Shown piece after piece: positions 58,533-64,000 of a stretch of 64,000 nucleotides of DNA. The stretch's first letter is position 1; the number at the start of each line of letters is the position of its first letter. Below the pieces are notes generated by a model. The model was given only the letters and a program-made list of their open reading frames with translations. It did no database searches and was not told where the DNA came from. Source of the DNA: Leucobacter sp. OLIS6 (GTDB taxonomy: Bacteria > Actinomycetota > Actinomycetes > Actinomycetales > Microbacteriaceae); assembly GCF_002752355.1 (NCBI RefSeq), contig NZ_MRAV01000014.1, positions 124,001 to 188,000 of the forward strand, in the 5' to 3' direction. The translations under genes were made by a program, and so were the position numbers.

Positions 58533-59432
58533 ATGTCGGGCGCCGAGCGGCGCGAGGAGCTTCGCGCGCAGCTCGAAGCCACCAACGCCAAGATCGAAGC
58601 CCGTGCGGGACGCAACCTGTTCCTCGCGGTCGGTTCGGGCGTCGCCTTCGGCGCGCTCTTCCTGGTGAGCCTGTTCATCTGGAAGGACCTCTTCGCGCTG
58701 CTCGTCGCCGCGATCGTCTCGGTCGCGCTCGTTGAACTCGCGGCCGCGTTCCGCACCGCGGGTCGCCGGGTGCCGCGCGTCGGGGTCGTGCTCGGCGGGC
58801 TCATCGTGGTCGGGGGTGCCTACTTCTTCGGTGCCGCCGGCATGGTGCTCGGCCTGTTCGCGGGTTCGATCCTGCTCACCGTCTGGCGGCTGATCGAGGG
58901 GCTCTTCCCGCAGTGGGAGACCCCGCCGAAGACGCTCATCCGAGACGTCTTCTCGGGGCTGTTCACCCTCGTCTACGTCGCGTTCCTCGGTTCGTTCAGC
59001 GTGCTGCTGCTCATGTCCGACCGGGGCGAGTGGTGGGTGTTCACGCTGGTGCTCGTTGTCGTCTCGGTCGATATCGGCGCATACGCCGCGGGAGTGACGC
59101 TCGGTAAGCACAAGATGACGCCGAGGATCAGCCCGAACAAGACGTGGGAAGGATTCGCGGGAGCCGCGGTCGTCGCACTCGCCTCCGGCGTGCTCGCCTC
59201 GATCTTCGCTCTCGAGGAACCCTGGTGGGTCGGTGCGATCATCGGCGTGCTGGTACTGCTGACCGCGACCGGTGGAGACCTCACCGAGTCGCTCATCAAA
59301 CGGAATCTGGGAGTCAAAGACATGAGTTCGTGGATCCCCGGTCACGGCGGTCTGCTCGACCGTCTCGATTCGCTGCTGCCCTCCGCGGTCGCCGTGTTCG
59401 GCGTCGCGCTGGCGCTCGGAGCGGCGGCATGA
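58533..59432 (+). CDS. cdsA: Phosphatidate cytidylyltransferase
   Basis: 299 residues with about eight membrane helices. It makes CDP-diacylglycerol from phosphatidate and CTP for phospholipid synthesis. The signature lies near the C-terminus: SLIKRNLGVKDMSSWIPGHG followed by GLLDRLDS, preceded by SPNKTWEGFAGA. A charged N-terminal segment of ~30 residues precedes the first helix. ATG 5 bases after frr; ATGA overlap with the next gene. Confidence 0.95.
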   Translation: MSGAERREELRAQLEATNAKIEARAGRNLFLAVGSGVAFGALFLVSLFIWKDLFALLVAAIVSVALVELAAAFRTAGRRVPRVGVVLGGLIVVGGAYFFGAAGMVLGLFAGSILLTVWRLIEGLFPQWETPPKTLIRDVFSGLFTLVYVAFLGSFSVLLLMSDRGEWWVFTLVLVVVSVDIGAYAAGVTLGKHKMTPRISPNKTWEGFAGAAVVALASGVLASIFALEEPWWVGAIIGVLVLLTATGGDLTESLIKRNLGVKDMSSWIPGHGGLLDRLDSLLPSAVAVFGVALALGAAA

Positions 59433-60094
59433 CCGCGGGAGCGCCCATCGACGGCGCTGCGGGCACGACGCCGATCCCGGTCGGGGACCCGGTCGCTGCG
59501 GACACCGCACCCGTGCCGAGCCAGCAGTTCGGCGGGGGAGCACCCGACACCTCCTTCCCGAGGGCCGGCCGCAAGCAGCTCGGCTACCGCACTGCCGATG
59601 TCGACCAGTTCCTGCTGCAGGCGCGACGCACGTACGAAGGCGATCCGTCGCTCGCGAGCCCCGTCACCTCGCAGGAAGTTCGGCGGATGGCGTTCCCGGT
59701 GCACCGGCGCGGCTACTCCGCGCGGTTCGTGGATGCTGCGATGGACCGCCTCGAGGAGGTCTTCTTCGAGCGTGAGCGCCGCGAACGGATCCGTGAGATC
59801 GGCGAGGACGCGTGGTGGGCGGATACGCAGCAGCTGCTCTCCGAGGTGAAGGGGCGGCTGCAGCGCGACCGCGGTCGGCGATTCCGGCGAAGGGGGTTCC
59901 TGACCACGGGCTACCGGATCTCCGAGGTCGATGCGTTCCTCGACCGCATCACCGCGATGTTCGAGGGCAACGAGACCGTGTCGAGCATGGAAGTGCGCTC
60001 GGCGGTATTCCACTCGCAATGGCGGGGCTACGACGAGGACCAGGTCGACGCGCTGCTCGACAGCGTCGTGGTGCTGCTGCTCGCGACCCGTTGA
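59429..60094 (+). CDS. DivIVA-domain repeat protein
   Basis: 221 residues. After a ~50-residue Pro/Ala-rich start there are four short DivIVA-like segments: GYRTADVDQFLLQARRTYEG, HRRGYSARFVDAAMDRLEEV, GYRISEVDAFLDRITAMFEG and QWRGYDEDQVDALLDSVV. They form two copies of an A-B pair. DivIVA/Wag31 proteins bind curved membrane at the poles and septum and guide growth in actinobacteria, but this protein lacks a long coiled coil. It is coupled to cdsA by an ATGA overlap; the role is unknown. Confidence 0.82.
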   Translation: MTAGAPIDGAAGTTPIPVGDPVAADTAPVPSQQFGGGAPDTSFPRAGRKQLGYRTADVDQFLLQARRTYEGDPSLASPVTSQEVRRMAFPVHRRGYSARFVDAAMDRLEEVFFERERRERIREIGEDAWWADTQQLLSEVKGRLQRDRGRRFRRRGFLTTGYRISEVDAFLDRITAMFEGNETVSSMEVRSAVFHSQWRGYDEDQVDALLDSVVVLLLATR

Positions 60095-60174
60095 ACCTGC
60101 GGGAAGCGGGCCGCACCTCCGCGACGAACCGACGCGCCGGCTGAATCCGGGCTGCGCCCCAACCACTATTGAGA

Positions 60175-60180
60175 TAGAAT
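60175..60180 (+). promoter_or_regulatory. -10 box (TAGAAT) of the transglycosylase-like gene
   Basis: TAGAAT ends one base before a GTG at 60182 and ten before a GTG at 60191. A transcript from this promoter would begin after 60182, so 60191 is the usable start. Confidence 0.6.
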
Positions 60181-60190
60181 CGTGACCATT

Positions 60191-60829
60191 GTGACTGCAA
60201 CGACTCGACAGAACCGACCCGCACCGGGATGGCGACGCGTGCGTGGCATGGCCTCCGCGACCGCCGTTCTCGCCTTCGTCGGCACCCTCTCCGTGGTGCC
60301 CTATACGGCCCCGAACGCTTACGCGGACCAGGAGTTCATGGCGTCCCAGGACCAGCGGCTGCACCAGCAGTTCGTTCCCGCGACGGCGACCGAGACCTCC
60401 TTCGACCTCGCGGCATCCCCGATCGAGCTGGTGCCCGAAGCGAAGCCCAAGAAGGTCGAGAAGGTCGAGCCGGCGACCGACTCCTCCGAGAAGGGTGCGC
60501 AGGATCCGGCTCCGGCCGGAGCGGGTGCTCCGCCGATGTACACCGGCGGGGGATCGCCCGCCGAGTGGATGACCGCCGCGGGCATCGCGAAGAGCGACTG
60601 GGGCTACGTCGACTACATCATCTCGCACGAGAGCACCTGGAACCCGAACGCGACGAACGCGAGCTCGGGTGCCTGCGGGCTCGCCCAGGCGCTGCCCTGC
60701 AGCAAGGTTCCCGGTGGGAACGGATACGATCCGGTCGCGAATCTCCAGTGGGCCAGCGGCTACGCCGTGAGCCGGTACGGCAGCTGGAAGGGCGCCTACG
60801 AGGCCTGGACCGTTCAGAACTGGTGGTAA
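60191..60829 (+). CDS. Secreted lytic-transglycosylase-like protein
   Basis: 212 residues. A signal sequence (MASATAVLAFVGTLSVVPYT) with cleavage near NAYAD is followed by a Pro/Lys/Glu-rich spacer and a C-terminal goose-lysozyme/SLT-like domain: IISHESTWNPNATNASSGACG, with the catalytic Glu in HEST, then GLAQALPCSKVPGGNGYDP and a final YEAWTVQNWW. It should cleave peptidoglycan glycan strands, like small Rpf-type or transglycosylase-like proteins. The GTG at 60182 is an alternative start adding three residues. Confidence 0.87.
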   Translation: MTATTRQNRPAPGWRRVRGMASATAVLAFVGTLSVVPYTAPNAYADQEFMASQDQRLHQQFVPATATETSFDLAASPIELVPEAKPKKVEKVEPATDSSEKGAQDPAPAGAGAPPMYTGGGSPAEWMTAAGIAKSDWGYVDYIISHESTWNPNATNASSGACGLAQALPCSKVPGGNGYDPVANLQWASGYAVSRYGSWKGAYEAWTVQNWW

Positions 60830-60877
60830 CTCCGGTGGCTCTCGGAGCCATCCGCATGAACGCACCGGGGCCGCGCT

Positions 60878-61165
60878 GTGCCGCGTAGGCATCGCCGGGG
60901 CCCTGCGCAGGCTCCGCGCGGCGGCGACGTCACCCGCCTGGCGAACGGCGGTGCGCAGCGCGTGACCCGTTCGGGCCGCGAGTGGTTCGTGCGCGAGATC
61001 CCCGCGCATCGCGCGGAGAAGGCATACCGATGCCCGTCGTGCGGCAACGAGATTCCGCCGGGCCAGGCGCACGTGGTGGCCTGGAGCGCCGAGCATCTCT
61101 TCGGAGACGGTGCAGCGGTGCAGGATCGTCGCCACTGGCATGCCCACTGCTGGCGCCTGGCGTGA
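60878..61165 (+). CDS. Small zinc-binding protein of unknown function
   Basis: 95 residues with an Arg-rich N-terminal half. The C-terminal half holds CPSCGNEIPPGQAHVVAW and RRHWHAHCWRLA, giving CxxC plus HxHxxCW, a likely single zinc site. I recognise the pattern from small actinobacterial conserved hypotheticals but no function is known. The start is a GTG and is not strongly supported by a Shine-Dalgarno. It converges on the RNase H gene, 12 bases apart. Confidence 0.7.
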   Translation: MPRRHRRGPAQAPRGGDVTRLANGGAQRVTRSGREWFVREIPAHRAEKAYRCPSCGNEIPPGQAHVVAWSAEHLFGDGAAVQDRRHWHAHCWRLA

Positions 61166-61177
61166 GCGCCGAGCGGC

Positions 61178-62182
61178 TCAGGCCTCCGCGGTTCCCTGGT
61201 GGAACCTGAGACGGTACGTGCCGTCGACGCGCTGCCAGATCGAGCTGCGCAGCGACGAGCGCGCGGTTCCGTCGACCTGTGCGCGGCTGCGGTACAGCAG
61301 CTGAGCCACTCCGGGAGCGAGCTCGATCGCGGAGATCGGCTCGCAGTCGGCCTCGAGCGCGGGACTTCCGAGCAGCGCGCTCAGCGTCGTCTCGCGGTCC
61401 CAGACGCGCCCGGATGCGCCGATCTCGACGAAGTCGGGGTGCAGGAGCTGGTCGAGGCGGCGCGCGTCGCCACGCACTGCGGGATCGAGGAGCATGCGCT
61501 CGAGCTGGACGATCTCGGCGGCGACGTCATCGCTCGGCCCGCTCGGCTCGAGGGGCGCCGAAGCCGATCCTGCGGGACTCGTGGAGACGGGATCGGCATC
61601 CAGATCGAAGAGATCGAACAGGGACGGCTCCGCGGCAGGAGACTGGGCGGGAGCCACCGGCGCCGAGGGCGTGACGGCAGCTGCCCGCGCCGACAGCGAT
61701 TCCGGCTCGGGACCCGCACCGATCAGTCCGGGCCCCGAGTCGGGATCCCGGCGCTGCTGGTACGCGGTCGCCGCAGCACGGGCGCGCGTGTCCGCCGCCT
61801 CGTTGAGCGGGTGCCCGGCGTGCCCCTTCACCCACTCGAAACGAACCTCCCGGCCGCGGAGGGCGGCATCGAGGTCCTCGAGGAGTTCGCGATTCAGCAC
61901 GGGCTTGCCATCGGCCTTGCGCCAGCCCTTCCGCTTCCAGCCCGGCATCCACTTGGTGACGGAGTTGATCACGTACTGGCTGTCGCAGAGCACCCGCAGC
62001 GGCTCGTCGCGTCGCGACTCGGTCGAGCGCAGCAGATCGAGGACGGCCATGAGCTCGCCCTGGTTGTTCGTCGCGCGGGGCCAGCCGCCGGCGCGCCATT
62101 CCTGATCGCTGATCACCCAGGCCCAGCCGGCGGGACCGGGATTGCCGAGTGCGGAGCCGTCCGCTGCTGCAACGATCGTCAT
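61178..62182 (-). CDS. RNase HI fused to an NTF2-like (DUF4440/SnoaL) domain
   Basis: 334 residues. Residues 1-140 are a complete RNase HI: VAAADGSALGNPGPAGWAW (first Asp), NNQGELMAV (Glu), VLCDSQYVINS (Asp), then VKGHAGHPLNEAADTRA with His and the last Asp, and WKRKGW in the basic handle. It should cut RNA in RNA-DNA hybrids. An Ala/Pro/Ser linker of ~80 residues leads to an NTF2-like fold of ~110 residues (LLDPAVRGDARRLDQLLHPD, FVEIGASGRVWDRETTLSALL), typical of DUF4440/SnoaL-like domains. CAGGAT six bases before the ATG suggests a leaderless transcript. Confidence 0.9.
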   Translation of the reverse strand: MTIVAAADGSALGNPGPAGWAWVISDQEWRAGGWPRATNNQGELMAVLDLLRSTESRRDEPLRVLCDSQYVINSVTKWMPGWKRKGWRKADGKPVLNRELLEDLDAALRGREVRFEWVKGHAGHPLNEAADTRARAAATAYQQRRDPDSGPGLIGAGPEPESLSARAAAVTPSAPVAPAQSPAAEPSLFDLFDLDADPVSTSPAGSASAPLEPSGPSDDVAAEIVQLERMLLDPAVRGDARRLDQLLHPDFVEIGASGRVWDRETTLSALLGSPALEADCEPISAIELAPGVAQLLYRSRAQVDGTARSSLRSSIWQRVDGTYRLRFHQGTAEA

Positions 62183-62188
62183 CCCTCC

Positions 62189-62194
62189 ATCCTG
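62189..62194 (-). promoter_or_regulatory. -10 box (CAGGAT) of the RNase H fusion gene
   Basis: On the minus strand CAGGAT is followed by GGAGGG and directly by the ATG. GGAGGG touches the start codon, too close to act as a Shine-Dalgarno, so leaderless initiation is more likely. Confidence 0.4.
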
Positions 62195-62307
62195 GCAGAG
62201 CCGTCGGGGTGCCCGTGCGGACGCGCCCGCACCGGAGGCTTCTCTATATTGGTGTGGTGCCCGAGAGCCGTGAGCGGCTCGCAGCCGGACGAGAGGATCC
62301 GAGACCC

Positions 62308-63042
62308 ATGATCGACATCACCAGCGGAACCGTGCTGCGCGCAGAGCGGGAGAACGTCGAACTGCGGACCTCGGACGGGCTCGTCCTCGTCGGAGAACTC
62401 GCGGTGCCGGTCGGCCGCGCGCCGAAGGCCACCCTCGTGACGCTCCACCCGCTGCCCACCGCCGGCGGATTCATGGACTCCCACGTGCTCCGCAAGGCTT
62501 CGTGGCGGCTGCCCGAACTCGCCGACCTCGCGGTACTCCGTTTCAACACGCGAGGTACATCCTCGCCGCGCGGCACCAGCGAGGGGTCCTTCGAGGAGGG
62601 CGTGGGCGAGCGGCTCGACGTCGACGCGGCGATGCGTTTCGTCGCCGAGCGCGGTCTGCCGAACCCCTGGCTGGTCGGCTGGTCGTTCGGCACCGAGCTC
62701 GCGCTGAAGTACGGTCTGCAGCACCCGATCGAGGGCGCGATCCTGCTCTCGCCGCCGCTTCATCGGGCGACGGACGCCGAGGTCGCGGCCTGGGCGAATG
62801 CTGCGCCCGAGCTCATGGTGATCGTGCCGGAGTTCGACGACTACCTGCAGCCGGCCGAAGCCGCGGAGCGCTTCGCCTCGGTGCCGCGTGCCGAGATGAT
62901 CCCGGTCGAGGGCGGACGCCATCTGTGGGTGGGGGAGAAGCAGGTTCGGCGGGTGCTCGACGAGATCGTCGGGGCGGTGGGAACCGCGCCGACGCCGCTC
63001 CCCGGCTCGGTCGCCGAGGAGCGCGTCGAGCCGCGTCGCTAG
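62308..63042 (+). CDS. Alpha/beta hydrolase
   Basis: 244 residues with an alpha/beta hydrolase fold. The nucleophile elbow is GWSFGTE; LHPLPTAGG and RFNTRGTSSPRG precede it, and the late His is in EGGRHLW. The pattern resembles YfhR/DUF3530-type small hydrolases with a short lid. The substrate is unknown. The ATG at 62308 begins the conserved part; AGAGGA lies upstream. Its stop TAG shares bases with the stop of the convergent coiled-coil gene (CTAG). Confidence 0.85.
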   Translation: MIDITSGTVLRAERENVELRTSDGLVLVGELAVPVGRAPKATLVTLHPLPTAGGFMDSHVLRKASWRLPELADLAVLRFNTRGTSSPRGTSEGSFEEGVGERLDVDAAMRFVAERGLPNPWLVGWSFGTELALKYGLQHPIEGAILLSPPLHRATDAEVAAWANAAPELMVIVPEFDDYLQPAEAAERFASVPRAEMIPVEGGRHLWVGEKQVRRVLDEIVGAVGTAPTPLPGSVAEERVEPRR

Positions 63043-64000
63043 CGGTCGGTCTCGCTGCCGCCCGTCGCGGAGGTCGCTGGATCGGTGTCCTCCGAGACCG
63101 GATCGGCGGCATCCTGGTCGACGATCGTGACGTCGGTGGCCTGCTGCGTCGCCGACGTCATCTTCTGCGCATTGGTGAGCACCTCGCCGAGGCTCTCGAA
63201 GTAGCGGGCGACGGCGCCTCGCTCGACCTTCAGCTGGGTCATGCGATCCTCGGCTGCGGCGAGCACCTTGGCGGCGCGGTTCTCCGCGCTCGTGAAGGTC
63301 GCGTGCGCCCGGCGCTCTGCTTCTTGGACGATTCCCGCGGCCTCGGTCTCGGCCGCGGCGCGGATCCGGTCGGCCTCGGTCGCTGCGGCGTCTTCGATGC
63401 GATGCTGCTCGTCCCGTGCCGTCGTGAGCCGCTCGTGCAGTTCGGCGAGCTGGGTACGTGCGGCGTCGAGCTCGCGCTGAGCGGTCTCGGCCGCCTCGCG
63501 CTGCCGGGCGGCGAACTCCTGCTCGAAGGCCTCGCGGCGCTCGGCCGTGCTGCGCTCGAACTCGGCGGTCTCGGCGGCGATGCGCTCGCGCTCGGCACGC
63601 ACCGAGTCGAGGGTCGCGCTGCGGAGCTCCGCCAGCTCGGTTTCTTCGCGGTGGCGGAAATCCGCGAGTTCCGCCACGGTGTCCGCCCGAAGCAGGTCGG
63701 TCTCCTCGGCGACCGCGGCCCGACGGGATTCGACCTCGCGCGCGACCTGCTCGGCCGCGGCTTCGCGCTCGTGGCGGAGCGTCTCGTCGTGCAGTTCGCG
63801 AGCCGCCGCGAGTTCGCGCTCGTGCTCGTCTCGTTCGCGCGAGATGTCACCGGCGAACTGCGCCCGATCGCGTTCGATCCGCAGCTCGAACTGCTCGCGG
63901 GAGAGCCCCAGCTCGGCCGCGGCCTCTTCACGGTCGATACGCATGCGTTCCGCTTCAGCACCGGCTTCGTCGGTGATGCGGGCCCGGTGCTCGGTGAGTT
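63039..64000 (-). CDS. Coiled-coil protein, 5' end beyond the window
   Basis: At least 320 residues are visible; the frame is still open and in coiled-coil sequence at 64000 (upstream of an internal ATG at 63944), so the start is outside. Almost the whole protein is Glu/Ala/Arg heptad-like coiled coil with no break until ~40 residues of Asp/Thr/Ala-rich C-terminal tail. The pattern resembles DivIVA/SepF-type cell-wall scaffold partners or cytoskeletal-like actinobacterial proteins, but no domain is certain. Role unknown; a structural or polar scaffold function is a guess. Confidence 0.7.
   Translation of the reverse strand, partial: LTEHRARITDEAGAEAERMRIDREEAAAELGLSREQFELRIERDRAQFAGDISRERDEHERELAAARELHDETLRHEREAAAEQVAREVESRRAAVAEETDLLRADTVAELADFRHREETELAELRSATLDSVRAERERIAAETAEFERSTAERREAFEQEFAARQREAAETAQRELDAARTQLAELHERLTTARDEQHRIEDAAATEADRIRAAAETEAAGIVQEAERRAHATFTSAENRAAKVLAAAEDRMTQLKVERGAVARYFESLGEVLTNAQKMTSATQQATDVTIVDQDAADPVSEDTDPATSATGGSETDR

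Noticed and set aside
1-64000. CRISPR array, insertion sequence or prophage
   Set aside because: I found no spaced direct-repeat array, transposase or phage structural gene; XerC at 53384 is the housekeeping recombinase in its usual place.

Overview
The window is 64 kb of very GC-rich actinobacterial chromosome. Gene content and order point to the Microbacteriaceae, and a Leucobacter-like organism is my best guess; this is inferred from gene families and layout, not from a database match. The evidence includes small actinobacterial families (DUF3107, DUF3039, DUF2469), an AdnA/AdnB-type helicase-nuclease pair, an ImuA-ImuB-DnaE2 cassette under a TCGAAC-N4-GTTCGA LexA box, and many genes whose TAnnnT -10 box ends 5-8 bases before the start codon (leaderless transcripts). 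I see no mobile element, CRISPR array, rRNA or prophage. Nearly all of the sequence is chromosomal core.

Layout. 1-9627: a PHP-domain protein cut by the left edge, a DEAD-box helicase, a ferritin-like protein, RlmC, an NRDE protein, CoaBC, a DUF3107 protein and a penicillin-acylase-family enzyme. 9749-27737: a DNA-repair and protease block that resembles the mycobacterial Rv3202c-Rv3193c neighbourhood as I remember it: adnA, adnB, a kinase-fold protein that looks catalytically dead, nudC without its zinc ribbon, a uvrD2-like helicase, a TOMM leader-binding-like protein, a DUF2342 metalloprotease, a membrane PDZ/Lon-type protease and a giant UPF0182 membrane protein. 27738-28305: terminator, initiator tRNA and its promoter. 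28306-40593: a cell-envelope block with a wall-anchored thioester-domain protein, an HtrA-type protease, a double-domain CDP-glycerol glycerophosphotransferase, a family 2 glycosyltransferase, a TagGH-like polymer exporter and a second ABC transporter on the other strand.

40653-48417: DUF3039, nicotinate phosphoribosyltransferase, and the SOS mutasome imuA-imuB-dnaE2. 48546-59432: DUF2469, yraN, comM/yifB, dprA, an SDR protein, xerC, an M23 peptidase, rpsB, tsf, pyrH, frr and cdsA. These are the same genes as in the mycobacterial Rv2901c-Rv2881c stretch. 59429-64000: a DivIVA-repeat protein, a secreted lytic-transglycosylase-like protein, a small zinc-binding protein, an RNase H fused to an NTF2-like domain, an alpha/beta hydrolase and a coiled-coil protein cut by the right edge.

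Functional links. AdnAB, UvrD2, the mutasome, DprA, YraN, YifB and XerC form a heavy DNA-processing load. The TagF-like/GT2/TagGH genes look like one route for making and exporting a polyol-phosphate wall polymer. rpsB-tsf-pyrH-frr-cdsA is the standard translation/UMP/lipid cluster. Points most worth a second look are the thioester adhesin, the dead kinase, the zinc-less NudC, the RNase H fusion, the M23 frame that has lost its stop and runs antisense through xerC, and the consistent leaderless promoter spacing.
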